Assembly: GCA_910588855.1 (NCBI GenBank)
Contig: CAJUSR010000002.1
Span: 210,993-274,992, forward strand
Length of the DNA: 64,000 nt
Direction of reading: 5' to 3'
Source of the DNA: an uncultured Kineothrix sp.
Lineage (GTDB): Bacteria > Bacillota > Clostridia > Lachnospirales > Lachnospiraceae
Translations under genes and position numbers: made by a program
Notes under the pieces: generated by a model
Seen by the model: the letters and a program-made list of their open reading frames with translations, nothing else
Told to the model about the DNA's origin: nothing
Database searches by the model: none
Part shown: one piece after another, positions 8,670-17,748 of the stretch
How the letters are laid out: each line of letters opens with the position of its first letter
Position numbering within the stretch: the stretch's first letter is position 1

Positions 8670-9857
8670 ATGCCTAATTTACATGAGTTAGAAGCGGCTA
8701 TCCCTGTTGCGCCTCTGAAAATCGTTGCGACAGAATCCGCAGCAAAGCTGGCAGACAGCATTAACCGATATTTGATTGAATTTCGGAAAACCGTCAATAA
8801 TCTTGCAAAAAATGACCCTGCTTTTCAAGGTTATGTCGAAGACAACTATCTTGCACAAGTCTCCTGCCCCCGTTTCGGTACAGGGGAAGGCAAAGGAGTA
8901 TTCCATGAATCTATCCGCGGAAAAGACGTATTCTTTTTAGTGGACGTCTGTAATCATAGCATTACTTACCGCATGAACGGTTATATCAACCACAAATCCC
9001 CCGACGACCATTATCAAGATTTAAAAAGGCTTATTGCTGCCTCCTATGGCAAAGCCCATAGGATTAATGTCATTATGCCCTTTTTATATGAGGGCAGACA
9101 GCATAAACGCAGCGGCAGGGAGTCATTGGATTGTGCATATGCTATCAAAGAGTTGAGCCACATGGGGGTGTCCAACTTTATTACTTTTGATGCCCATGAC
9201 CCAAGGGTGCAAAATGCTGCCCCTCTTGCGGGATTTGACAATTTTATACCGCCTTACCAGTTTATCCGTGCCCTGCTGCATACGGAAAAACATTTAATTA
9301 TTGATAAATACCATACGGTTGTTATCAGCCCCGATGAAGGTGCGCTGGACCGTGCCGTATACTTTGCCAATGTGCTTGGCGTAGATACGGGGATGTTTTA
9401 TAAACGTCGGGATTATTCTACTATCATAAACGGCAAAAACCCTATTGTTGCCCATGAGTTTCTTGGCGATAATATTGACGGCAAAGACGTTATTATTATT
9501 GATGATATGATTTCCTCCGGCGGAAGCATGATCGATACGGCAAAACAGCTTAAATCCATGAATGCCAAGCGAGTATTTATCTGTTGCACTTTCGGATTGT
9601 TTACCGATGGATTAAAGGCTTTTGACGAAGCATATGAAAAATGTTATTTTGACAAAATTGTGACGACTAACTTGACTTATCAGCTTCCTGAGCTAAAAGA
9701 CCGCCCCTATTATGTAGAAGCTGATATGAGCAAATTCCTGGCTTCTATCATTGACTTTATGAACCATGATTCTTCTATGGCAAACGTATCCACGCCGACG
9801 GAAAAAATCCACGAAATTTTGGCAAAATACAACAACCGGGAAGAGCTTCTACTTTAA
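8670..9857 (+). CDS. prs: Ribose-phosphate pyrophosphokinase, long variant
   Basis: Makes PRPP from ribose 5-phosphate and ATP for nucleotide, His and Trp synthesis. The PRPP-binding loop reads VIIIDDMISSGGSM. The N-terminal region keeps the ESIRGKDVFF segment, and VISPDEGALDRA matches the family's second-domain core. At 395 residues it is about 80 longer than the usual ~315. The usual RFADGE region is replaced by RFGTGEGKGVF, and the canonical DTGGT of the loop is SSGGS. The start is ATG 8670 with GTGGAGG upstream; a GTG at 8658 is part of that site. Monocistronic, with its own promoter and terminator. Confidence 0.88.
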   Translation: MPNLHELEAAIPVAPLKIVATESAAKLADSINRYLIEFRKTVNNLAKNDPAFQGYVEDNYLAQVSCPRFGTGEGKGVFHESIRGKDVFFLVDVCNHSITYRMNGYINHKSPDDHYQDLKRLIAASYGKAHRINVIMPFLYEGRQHKRSGRESLDCAYAIKELSHMGVSNFITFDAHDPRVQNAAPLAGFDNFIPPYQFIRALLHTEKHLIIDKYHTVVISPDEGALDRAVYFANVLGVDTGMFYKRRDYSTIINGKNPIVAHEFLGDNIDGKDVIIIDDMISSGGSMIDTAKQLKSMNAKRVFICCTFGLFTDGLKAFDEAYEKCYFDKIVTTNLTYQLPELKDRPYYVEADMSKFLASIIDFMNHDSSMANVSTPTEKIHEILAKYNNREELLL

Positions 9858-9893
9858 CCGTAAAACGCAGAACACTATATATCATATAAAGAA

Positions 9894-9948
9894 GATGCCC
9901 CTCTTCTATGAAAAATTGGATTCATAGAAAAGGGGCATTTTCTCTTTC
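9894..9948 (+). terminator. Terminator of prs
   Basis: A long stem (ATGCCCCT...TATGAA / TTCATA...AGGGGCAT, AAATTGGA loop) followed by TTTTCTCTTTC, about 35 bases past the prs stop. From 9949 to 10054 I see nothing clear. Confidence 0.9.
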
Positions 9949-10054
9949 TCTTGATTTTTGGAACAGCCTCTATTTTTAATGATTACCAGGGTTTTACCTG
10001 CTCCGCTGGCAGTAAACAATTGTCAATGAATGATTTTAATCGGGTTACGCCCTG

Positions 10055-12565
10055 TTACTCATAGCGGAACAAAGCAAATACCAACACAACTTTAAACAAA
10101 TCCCCATCCAGTACAATCTCAAAGGTTCCTTTTTGGGCTTCTGTCAGATTTTTTGCGATGGACAGCCCAAGACCGCTACCTTCGGTGCTTCTGGCCACAT
10201 CGCCGCGGATAAAGCGTTCGGTCAGTTCGTCGGCACGGATATTCAGAGGTTGGGCGGAAATATTTTTCAAAGAAAATTCTACATACTCCATGCCGCTTTC
10301 ATCCGCAAACTGCGAAATATCCACATAAACCCTTGTATTTTCCATTGCATATTTTACGATATTGTTGAACAGGTTTTCCATGACCCGCCAAATTCTCCGG
10401 CTGTCTGCTTCGATATAGATATGGCTGTCCGAAAACTGTATAACCGGTATCAACCCTTTTTGCTCAAATTTCTCCGAAAATTCTCCAATGGTCTGGTTCA
10501 CCAGTTCTACCAGATTAATAGTTTCCCAATGAAGGGCGATGTTTCCTGAAGAAATTTTGGAGGCTTCTACCAAATCGTCGGTCAGTTGTTTCAGCCTTTG
10601 TGACTTTGTATCCAAAACAGCCACATACCCTTTTACCTTTTCGCTTTCAATATTTTCCCGCTTAATTAAGTCTACATAGTTGATAATGGATGTTAAGGGC
10701 GTTTTAATATCATGGGAAACATTTGTAATCAAGTCAGCTTTTAGCCGTTCGTCCTTCATACTGGTTTCCACAGCCACACGAATCCCTTCCCCAATGCTGT
10801 TCACGGCGCGCGCCAATACCAGATTATCTCCATGAAGGTTTTCCTCATTTACTTTATGTTTAAAGTCACCTTCACTTATTTTCTGAATCCCTTCCACGAT
10901 ACGCTGCCTATTTTGGGTATTCAAATATAGCAATACTCCGAAAGCCAAATCCAGGCAGGCGGCAACGGCAATCCCTTTCCATCCAAGAAGGACAAAAATC
11001 AGGTTGATAATCAGGAATGCAAGATAAGGCAGCCATGTTTTCGCAACGATATTCCCATTGTCATATATATGCCATGCCGCCGCTTTTCCATTAACAAGCG
11101 CTTTAAAAGTCAGGCTTTCCTTCCATAAGTTATCCGCCTTCAGCCTACGTACCAGGCTATAATAAAATTCGGCAAACAAAAGCTCACAAACAAATACTGC
11201 GATTCCGGCAGCCACCTTAAACCATCCTTCATAGTAAAACTCATGGGACATGGAATCATAGATAAAAGTAAGTGCAACGATAATCCCCCCTACCAGCAGG
11301 ACAGCCGCCGCTACCATCAATTCCGTCGGCACATGGTCGATGCTTTGCAGTTTGATTTCCACTTCCCCGTCTTCATTAAGGGTTCTTCCTTCTTTCACCG
11401 TTAAATAAAACATAAGCAGGAAATAAAGGAAGGCACAAAGCGCTGCAGAAGTGATGAGCATCCAATAGTTCGGCATGTAGCTCTCATAGCCCTCCATACC
11501 CTGAATATAAACATCGCTTGCCGGATAAGAAGTATCCACGCCAATCCATACTTTTATCGTTTCCGGATAAGCATATTCAAAAGAGTTAAATACATGCCGT
11601 ACCGTATTTTCTGTCAATAGCGTATTGGATTCATATTCCATATTCTCCGGATTGAAATACAAATATTTCCCGTATTTTTTAAAAAGGCCATTAATTTCCT
11701 TTTCCGAAAGATGATTTCCGGGGATATTTGTATAAACTTCCTGCCGCTCCCCGATATTTTTTATAATATAGAATCTTAAATTGGACTGGCTGCTATCATA
11801 AAATTCCTTATATTCTGCATATTCTTCATAATTATCGGAAAGGGCTTCTGCCGTTGTCTGGATGTATTCGCATAATTCCTTGTATTCTTCCCATGTTCCG
11901 GTATATTCTTCTATATTTTTCCCATCTATCGTCTGATAGCGGTTAAAAAGCACCCTTGCCGTCGTATCATCCCGATGAAAATCCCCGTTTTCCAGCCCGT
12001 TTGCCGATACGCTGTATTCTTCCGTATACTCATCCATTTGGGCGTTAAAAGGTGTGACAATGCCGCCCTGCAGTTTGCCGGAGCTATAATCAATTTTTGT
12101 GTAAGTGCTTGTCCGGCTTAAAAATTCATCTGCCTGTTCTCCGGTAAACCACTTTTCTTCATACTCAAAACCGTATTGTGCCCATTTTATCAAATCTTCC
12201 AGACGATATTTCACCGTCACATATTTATCCGGTATTCCGCCAAAGCGGTAATAAAAGGTGGTGACGTCAATCGTTTTTTCCCCGTCAAATTGCCCGTTTG
12301 TTTCAAGCTGGGAGCGGACGGCAACCATCCGGGCTACATCCGTAACCCCTCTTCCAAATATATGGTTGAATAAAAGGGAATCCTCAAAAGATGCTTCTTT
12401 TTCACCGGCATCCATACTATAGCTGTAATTTTCGGATACGCCGGTCAACATCACACTGGATCCGGTCAGTACGGCCAACAAGCAGACTGCCGTTGATACA
12501 ATCAAGATATGCTGCAGAATCATCAGGATTCTTCTGCTACTTCCTTTTAATGGTTTCTTCCTCAT
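10055..12565 (-). CDS. Membrane sensor histidine kinase
   Basis: An 836-residue kinase. An N-terminal membrane helix (about residues 13-37) is followed by a ~330-residue extracytoplasmic domain with no family I recognise. A cluster of hydrophobic helices follows (about 370-550). The HisKA box NVSHDIKTPLTS puts the phosphorylated His near residue 618. The HATPase domain has an N box (ENLFNNIVKYA) and a G box (GSGLGLSIAKNL). It follows the response regulator with a 24-base gap, so it is the cognate partner. No transporter or resistance gene adjoins the pair, so the signal and target are unknown. The multi-helix block between sensor and kinase is unusual. Confidence 0.92.
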   Translation of the reverse strand: MRKKPLKGSSRRILMILQHILIVSTAVCLLAVLTGSSVMLTGVSENYSYSMDAGEKEASFEDSLLFNHIFGRGVTDVARMVAVRSQLETNGQFDGEKTIDVTTFYYRFGGIPDKYVTVKYRLEDLIKWAQYGFEYEEKWFTGEQADEFLSRTSTYTKIDYSSGKLQGGIVTPFNAQMDEYTEEYSVSANGLENGDFHRDDTTARVLFNRYQTIDGKNIEEYTGTWEEYKELCEYIQTTAEALSDNYEEYAEYKEFYDSSQSNLRFYIIKNIGERQEVYTNIPGNHLSEKEINGLFKKYGKYLYFNPENMEYESNTLLTENTVRHVFNSFEYAYPETIKVWIGVDTSYPASDVYIQGMEGYESYMPNYWMLITSAALCAFLYFLLMFYLTVKEGRTLNEDGEVEIKLQSIDHVPTELMVAAAVLLVGGIIVALTFIYDSMSHEFYYEGWFKVAAGIAVFVCELLFAEFYYSLVRRLKADNLWKESLTFKALVNGKAAAWHIYDNGNIVAKTWLPYLAFLIINLIFVLLGWKGIAVAACLDLAFGVLLYLNTQNRQRIVEGIQKISEGDFKHKVNEENLHGDNLVLARAVNSIGEGIRVAVETSMKDERLKADLITNVSHDIKTPLTSIINYVDLIKRENIESEKVKGYVAVLDTKSQRLKQLTDDLVEASKISSGNIALHWETINLVELVNQTIGEFSEKFEQKGLIPVIQFSDSHIYIEADSRRIWRVMENLFNNIVKYAMENTRVYVDISQFADESGMEYVEFSLKNISAQPLNIRADELTERFIRGDVARSTEGSGLGLSIAKNLTEAQKGTFEIVLDGDLFKVVLVFALFRYE

Positions 12566-12589
12566 CCTATCCCTCCCTGAAACAATTCC

Positions 12590-13282
12590 TTACTGCTTTT
12601 CTATCTTATAGCCAACCCCCCATACCACCTTAAGATAACGTGGCTCCTTCGGGTCGATTTCTATTTTTTCCCTAATATGACGGATATGTACCGCTACGGT
12701 ATTATCAGCCCCAATCGCCTCTTCATTCCATATGCTTTCGTAAATTTGGTTGATGGAAAAGACACGCCCTTGATTCTTCACCAAAAGAAGGAGGATATTA
12801 TATTCAATCGGGGTAAGTTTCACGCTTTCCCCATCCACAGTAACCTCTTTTGTTTCATCGTTGATGCAAAGGCCTCCGGCACGGAATAAGGCATTATTTT
12901 CTGTATTTAGATTTCCTAATGTGGTATATCTGCGCAAATTTGATTTTACCCTGGCCACCAGCTCTAACGGGTTAAATGGTTTGGTTACATAATCATCCGC
13001 CCCGATATTAAGCCCAAGGATTTTATCCGTGTCTTCTGATTTTGCCGATAAGATAATAATCGGGATACTGCTGTATTCCCTGATTTTTAACGTAGCATGG
13101 ATACCATCCAATTTGGGCATCATTACATCGATAATCAAAAGATGGATTTCTTTTTCCTTCAGGATTTTGATTGCCTGTTCCCCATCATAAGCTTTATGCA
13201 CCTGATACCCTTCCTGCATCAGATAAATCTCAATCGCGTCCACAATTTCTTTATCATCGTCGCATACAAGTATTGCTGCCAT
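12590..13282 (-). CDS. OmpR/PhoB-family response regulator
   Basis: A 230-residue DNA-binding regulator. The receiver domain has the acidic pocket DDD at 8-10, phospho-acceptor Asp52 (LLIIDVMMPKLDG) and Lys101 (YVTKPF). The C-terminal winged helix has VKLTPIEYNILLLL and ends in DNTVAVHIRHIREKIE. It is transcribed ahead of the histidine kinase. Direct repeats upstream suggest autoregulation. Confidence 0.96.
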   Translation of the reverse strand: MAAILVCDDDKEIVDAIEIYLMQEGYQVHKAYDGEQAIKILKEKEIHLLIIDVMMPKLDGIHATLKIREYSSIPIIILSAKSEDTDKILGLNIGADDYVTKPFNPLELVARVKSNLRRYTTLGNLNTENNALFRAGGLCINDETKEVTVDGESVKLTPIEYNILLLLVKNQGRVFSINQIYESIWNEEAIGADNTVAVHIRHIREKIEIDPKEPRYLKVVWGVGYKIEKQ

Positions 13283-13316
13283 AATACTATCCTTCCTTTC
13301 TACATAATATATCTTG

Positions 13317-13362
13317 ATTTCATTAAGGCATATATAGGAATTTCATTAAGATTTTCTTAAAG
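13317..13362 (-). promoter_or_regulatory. Direct-repeat operator upstream of the response regulator
   Basis: On the minus strand CTTAATGAAAT occurs twice (13340-13350 and 13317-13327), with start points 23 bases apart. A third, looser copy CTTTAAGAAAAT (13351-13362) abuts the first. OmpR-type regulators bind such ~11-base half-sites in tandem. A -10-like TATATT lies at 13306-13311 without a good -35, which fits an activated or autoregulated promoter. The outermost repeat overlaps the 3' end of pgeF. Confidence 0.6.
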
Positions 13363-14172
13363 TAGGCCGAGGAAAGCCCCAAGGTTCCCCCTTTTCCCAT
13401 GGCTGGCCCGATGGGAGAAAAGATAGCCCGGATTACAGCATGTACAGATATCCGTTATGCTGATTTTATCCGCCGGTACGCCTGCCATTAAAAAAACATA
13501 GTAATTTGCCTTCCACAAATCCAAAAGATATTTCCCACCGCCCTTGTCAAAAAGAATCTCCTGCTTTATTTCTTCTGAAAAATGTTCTACAAAAATATCT
13601 GCCACATCTTTTCCTATTTCATAACACTTTTTGCAAATAGAAGGGCCGATGCCGACGACCACATCTTCCGGTTTTGTTCCGTAAGCCTCTTTCATGGCAT
13701 AAAGGGTGCATTCCCCTATCTTCCCTACGGTTCCTTTCCATCCGGAATGGGAAAGCCCGATTGCACGATGTTTTTTATCCACCAAAAAAAGCGGCACACA
13801 ATCCGCATAAAAAGTAGCCAGTATAATCCCCGGTTCATCCGTTATTAATCCATCTACATCCCGGTAATCTTTTTCCTTCACAATCCCCTTCCCTTTGTCT
13901 TCTACCGTCACTTTGCGTACATTCGTGGTATGCGTCTGGTCTGACAATACAAAATCCGAAATATCTCCGCCCAATGCTCCGGCAATCCTTCGGAAGTTCT
14001 CATCTACCGCTTCCTTCTTATCCCCTCGGGTATAGCTTAAATTCATTGTAGAAAATATTCCCTCACTGACTCCGCCAATCCGGGTAGAAAAAAGATGTTT
14101 CACCACCCCGGTTTCCTCCAAAGCAGGAAATGTCAGATATTCCACCCCGTTCCAAACATTCCGTTTCATCAT
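13357..14172 (-). CDS. pgeF: Laccase-domain purine nucleoside phosphorylase (PgeF/YfiH)
   Basis: Member of the DUF152/YfiH family, first described as a peptidoglycan editing factor and later as a zinc-dependent purine nucleoside phosphorylase with deaminase activity. Metal-site motifs are visible: TFYADCVPLFLVD and LSHSGWKGTVGKIG, with ICTCCNPGYLFSHR near the C-terminus. Length is 271 residues. It lies last in the ylxM-to-yraN group, about 40 bases downstream of yraN, and probably shares its transcript. Confidence 0.93.
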   Translation of the reverse strand: MMKRNVWNGVEYLTFPALEETGVVKHLFSTRIGGVSEGIFSTMNLSYTRGDKKEAVDENFRRIAGALGGDISDFVLSDQTHTTNVRKVTVEDKGKGIVKEKDYRDVDGLITDEPGIILATFYADCVPLFLVDKKHRAIGLSHSGWKGTVGKIGECTLYAMKEAYGTKPEDVVVGIGPSICKKCYEIGKDVADIFVEHFSEEIKQEILFDKGGGKYLLDLWKANYYVFLMAGVPADKISITDICTCCNPGYLFSHRASHGKRGNLGAFLGLL

Positions 14173-14212
14173 TTTCTATCCCTCTCTTTTTATCTTACCG
14201 CAGGAACCTTTG

Positions 14213-14590
14213 TTATTGCCCATAATGATGCACATGGTAAAATGCATTCCGGTACCACATAATATCGGCTTTTGTTCCCGTTCCCATAATTGCTACCACA
14301 TCATACCGCACGGCACAGCCATCCCCAATCCCATGAATATAGCGGTAATAATCGGCCGTCCGGCATATTTTCTTCTGCTTTGCAGCCGTTACCGCCTCTG
14401 CCGGATGGCCAGAGCTGCTCCTTGCCCTATATTTTACTTCCAAAAAGACAAGATATTCCCCATCATAACCAATAATATCAATTTCCCCCTGCCTGCAGCG
14501 GAAATTCCGCGCCACTATCCGAAACCCCTTGCTTTCCAGATAGTGGCATGCCTTCCCCTCATATTCCCTTCCAATCTCCCTTTTATTCAC
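14213..14590 (-). CDS. yraN: UPF0102 family nuclease-like protein YraN
   Basis: A small protein of the restriction-endonuclease-like fold. Its core RQGEIDIIGYDGEYLVFLEVKYR carries the E-D-ExK arrangement of the family. The cellular role is not established. I place the start at GTG 14588-14590 (MNKREIGREYEG), behind AAAGGCGG; the frame is open from a GTG at 14605 and that start cannot be excluded. It lies between the FlhB-C-like gene and pgeF. Confidence 0.88.
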   Translation of the reverse strand: MNKREIGREYEGKACHYLESKGFRIVARNFRCRQGEIDIIGYDGEYLVFLEVKYRARSSSGHPAEAVTAAKQKKICRTADYYRYIHGIGDGCAVRYDVVAIMGTGTKADIMWYRNAFYHVHHYGQ

Positions 14591-14674
14591 CACTCCGCCT
14601 TTCACTCTCGGACTTTAGCTGCTTTTCCTGTTTTCCTGAAATAATCTTTCTGAATACTCCGGCCATTTATCCTC

Positions 14675-14983
14675 TTACTTCCTTTTGTCCATTTTCGCCT
14701 TAATCTTATCCATAGCATCTACGAAAACAAGGATTTCCGCCACCACTTCATACAATTCCGGCGGTATCATATCGCCGATTTCCAGGCGGGAAAGGGTATC
14801 AGCCAATTTACCGTCCTGGTGAACCGGCACCGCCGCTTCTTTTGCCTTCTCAATAATCCGTTCCGCCAACGCCCCCCGGCCACTGGCAATGACTCTAGGA
14901 GCCTCCTCATCCGGGTCATAGGAAAGCGCTATCGCCTGTTTTGGTTTTTCTTCTTTTCCATTTTTCCTAATTTGATTCCTCAC
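14675..14983 (-). CDS. FlhB C-terminal-domain-like protein (YlqH type)
   Basis: About 102 residues resembling only the cytoplasmic C-terminal part of FlhB/YscU export switches: QAIALSYDPDEEAPRV at the N-terminus, IPPELYEVVAEILVFV at the C-terminus. The autocleavage NPTH segment and the membrane domain are absent. The likely start is GTG 14981-14983, behind GGAGG with a five-base spacer; upstream in-frame ATGs would draw on a direct repeat. In Bacillus subtilis the homologous ylqH likewise follows ylqG and rnhB outside the flagellar operon. The function is unknown. Confidence 0.8.
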   Translation of the reverse strand: MRNQIRKNGKEEKPKQAIALSYDPDEEAPRVIASGRGALAERIIEKAKEAAVPVHQDGKLADTLSRLEIGDMIPPELYEVVAEILVFVDAMDKIKAKMDKRK

Positions 14984-14998
14984 ACTAACCTCCATTAT

Positions 14999-15149
14999 AC
15001 AGCCCTTGCTGTGAGCCTTAGAACTTCTCTTCACCCCGTTCCAGCCACTGTTCCGAAGAAGAATGCCCTTCTAGGGCATTCTTCGGTGTGAAGTTATAGA
15101 AGTTCTTGGCGAAACAGCCTCTGCTGTGAGCCTTAGAACTTCTCTTCAC
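14999..15149. repeat. 36-bp direct repeats flanking a hairpin
   Basis: Two copies of a 36-base sequence lie at 14999-15034 and 15114-15149 (period 115). Their last 28 bases are identical, and only two mismatches occur in the first eight. Between them is a strong hairpin (GAATGCCC / GGGCATTC with GAAGAA flanks) with no T tract. The outer copy starts immediately after the stop of the upstream YlqG-like gene. The arrangement looks like a small duplicated intergenic element. Confidence 0.8.
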
Positions 15150-15150
15150 A

Positions 15151-16947
15151 CTAAGCCCTTACATCAAAAGCATAATGGGCCAAGAGCATTGTTTTTGGTT
15201 CTTTCGCCGTAATATTTTTAATGACATCTTTTGCCGTGGTTTCTTCTTTCTCTTCGGCGACTTTCATTTCCGCATGAAGAGTATATCCTCTTTTTTCCAG
15301 CCGTTCGTTCAACACATGGATATGGTCGGCAATAAAATCAATCATGCTCTCATCCTGAAGATAGAATTGGGTATTTACCTTTGTTTCTTTCAGCACTACA
15401 TAAACGTCCAAGGGACCAAGATATTCCATGTCCAGATGAAGCAGGGCACTGACGCTGCCGTCCTCTTTTACCGCACTTTTCCGGTTGGTATATACATACA
15501 AGTCCCCGTGGGCATCCCCGCCGCTCATTTTTAAAGGAAGCTGGATGTAATTGAACATCTGGTTTATTTGGTTCATAAAGTCTATATTGTTCTGCATTCC
15601 GGTTAGGCTTTTGGCTAAAGGGGTATCTTTTGCCGTCTGCCCCATCGCTTCCGTTAAACGTGCCGTCTGCTCTCTAAGCCTATGGTAAAAAGCCTCTACC
15701 TCATTTTTATTGGATACATCCTCCGGGCGCATCAGCCATTGCTGCTGGATTTGGCGGTTTAATATTTGCTGGTATTCTTTGCTGCCGAACAACTTCATGA
15801 CATCCGCCCGGTTGATTTCATTCCCTTTTTCAAGCAGAACATGATGAATCTCTTTTAATAGCTCTTCAACAGGCAGTTCCCCACTTTGTATTTGCTGTTG
15901 TTGTTCCGGTGAAAATCCCAGCTTCCCAAGTGCGGCGGCAAGCTGGTACCTTGCTCCGCTGTCTAAGGTCCCTGATAGCAGCAAAGGATGGCTTTCCCCT
16001 TGCTGATCCGTTGGTATGCCCATACTATCCGTCTGTACTTCGGTGTTCCCTTTCCCTACCAGATTCAAAAGGCTATCCGACATCTTTCCTTCCGTATGGG
16101 TAAAGATTTCCTGAAGCATTCCCGCTTCCGGACGGGCAACCCCTTCCCCGTTTGGTACAGGTGTGGAAGATGGGTTCCCGTTCCCATCCCCATCCCTTAT
16201 AATATCCGCAAATACTTTTCCGTCCGGAGGCACTTCGGCTTCTACGGACTGCATTCCGGTAAAAAGCTGCAGCACCTGTGTATAAAAATTAATGGCAGCC
16301 GTTCCGTCTCCTGTAGCGGCCATCGCGGCAAAGGCATTGGGAAGCTCCATAAGGATATCCGTTACATTGCTTAAAAGCTGGTGTTCATAACTTTGATAAT
16401 TTTCAAATTGCCCGATATTTTCCGGCGTTATGGGAATTTGAAGATTTTTCATCATAACAAGGGTCTCCGGGCTGGTTCCCGGATTAGTCAATACCAGTTT
16501 ACTCATATCCATAAGCGTATTCTTGTCAATAGACATCCCACGCTCCATCATCGCCGATACCATACGCACTAATTCATTGGTTGCCGGAAGCTTTGCTGCT
16601 TCCAATGCCTTAAGTACATTTGCATCCTGCGTCATATTTTCGTACAGCGGGCGGAGGGCAATCTGGGAACCGGCATTGTTTTTGACTTCAAATGTCATGC
16701 TTTGCCCTACGGAAACATTCATATCCGCATCCAGTTTTGCAGTGATTACCACATCCTTATCCACCCGGATTTGCACTTCATTGCCATTTTTCCCTACCAC
16801 TTCCCCTTGGATAGTCTGCCCTGTGGATAAGTTTCTAACCACATGGGATGATTGACTGTTGGAAGATGTATGCTGTACTTTTCCTGTCTCCGTGCTGCGT
16901 GTCTTTGTATTTCGATTTCCATACTGGAATAAACCGGCCAGATTCAA
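15151..16947 (-). CDS. FliK/YlqG-like hook-length-control-type protein
   Basis: 598 residues, hydrophilic, no signal peptide. The N-terminal ~100 residues contain a beta-rich domain (TIQGEVVGKNGNEVQIRV). The C-terminal ~130 residues, including LYVYTNRKS, SALLHLDMEYLGPLDVYVVL and VNTQFYL, resemble the globular C-terminal domain of FliK-type proteins. The middle is low in conservation and Gln/Gly/Pro-rich. The start is TTG 16945-16947, with AGGAGG seven bases upstream. It matches ylqG of B. subtilis in position (after rnhB, before ylqH). No flagellar genes are nearby; the function is unknown. Confidence 0.7.
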   Translation of the reverse strand: MNLAGLFQYGNRNTKTRSTETGKVQHTSSNSQSSHVVRNLSTGQTIQGEVVGKNGNEVQIRVDKDVVITAKLDADMNVSVGQSMTFEVKNNAGSQIALRPLYENMTQDANVLKALEAAKLPATNELVRMVSAMMERGMSIDKNTLMDMSKLVLTNPGTSPETLVMMKNLQIPITPENIGQFENYQSYEHQLLSNVTDILMELPNAFAAMAATGDGTAAINFYTQVLQLFTGMQSVEAEVPPDGKVFADIIRDGDGNGNPSSTPVPNGEGVARPEAGMLQEIFTHTEGKMSDSLLNLVGKGNTEVQTDSMGIPTDQQGESHPLLLSGTLDSGARYQLAAALGKLGFSPEQQQQIQSGELPVEELLKEIHHVLLEKGNEINRADVMKLFGSKEYQQILNRQIQQQWLMRPEDVSNKNEVEAFYHRLREQTARLTEAMGQTAKDTPLAKSLTGMQNNIDFMNQINQMFNYIQLPLKMSGGDAHGDLYVYTNRKSAVKEDGSVSALLHLDMEYLGPLDVYVVLKETKVNTQFYLQDESMIDFIADHIHVLNERLEKRGYTLHAEMKVAEEKEETTAKDVIKNITAKEPKTMLLAHYAFDVRA

Positions 16948-16967
16948 CTTTCTACCTCCTTCAAATG

Positions 16968-17735
16968 TCAGACAATGCCCTCCATATTTTTAAGGAAGGA
17001 ATGCCTGTGTATTGGCGTAGGCCCGTATTTTTTTAAAGCATCCAGATGGGCTTTTGCCCCATACCCTTTATTGGAAGCAAAACCATATTCCGGAAAAACT
17101 TCGTTATATTTTACCATCAGCCTGTCTCTTGTAACTTTGGCGATAATACTTGCCGCCGCGATAGAAATGCTTTTGGCATCTCCTTTAATAATAGGAATCT
17201 GCCGGATATCCACGTTAGGGATTGTCACTGCATCGTTGAGCAGCAAATCCGGCTTTACGGAAAGCTGCCCAATGGCACTGCGCATCGCTTCATAAGTCGC
17301 CTGAAGAATGTTGATTTCGTCTATCCGCCTTGGGGAAGCATATCCAATTCCTGTGGCGACGGCTTTTTCCGTAATCACGTCATATAACTCTTCTCTTTTT
17401 TTTTCGGATAATTGTTTGGAATCGTTTAGATATAAGATGTCGCAATTCACAGGAAGAATAACGGCACCTGCCACAACCGGCCCGGCTAACGGGCCCCTGC
17501 CTACTTCGTCAATGCCGCAAATATAAGAATATGTATGATATTCATACTCATATTTTTTCATATTTTCCGTTCGTTTTTTTTCTTTTTCCAAATCCAGCAG
17601 CTTTTTTTCGGTGCTTTTTATCAATGCCTGTACCCCGCTTCTTGTATCTCCGGAATACATTTTAATAAGTTCAGGCAGCTTGTCGATGCCGGCTGCCTGA
17701 AAAATCATTTTTATCTCATTTATCTTCTGTTCCAT
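16968..17735 (-). CDS. rnhB: Ribonuclease HII
   Basis: Removes RNA from RNA-DNA hybrids, including single misincorporated ribonucleotides. The signature CGIDEVGRGPLAGPVVAGAV carries the first catalytic Asp-Glu pair. Further Asp residues occur in LLLNDAVTI and VTRDRLM. Length is 255 residues, with a ~70-residue N-terminal extension of substrate-handling type common in Firmicutes. It lies between lepB and the FliK-like gene, close to both. Confidence 0.95.
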   Translation of the reverse strand: MEQKINEIKMIFQAAGIDKLPELIKMYSGDTRSGVQALIKSTEKKLLDLEKEKKRTENMKKYEYEYHTYSYICGIDEVGRGPLAGPVVAGAVILPVNCDILYLNDSKQLSEKKREELYDVITEKAVATGIGYASPRRIDEINILQATYEAMRSAIGQLSVKPDLLLNDAVTIPNVDIRQIPIIKGDAKSISIAAASIIAKVTRDRLMVKYNEVFPEYGFASNKGYGAKAHLDALKKYGPTPIHRHSFLKNMEGIV

Positions 17736-17748
17736 ATCTTATCCCCGC

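Noticed and set aside
14984..15034. Longer start for the FlhB-C-like gene
   Set aside because: The extra codons fall in a direct repeat, and the downstream GTG has a well-spaced GGAGG.
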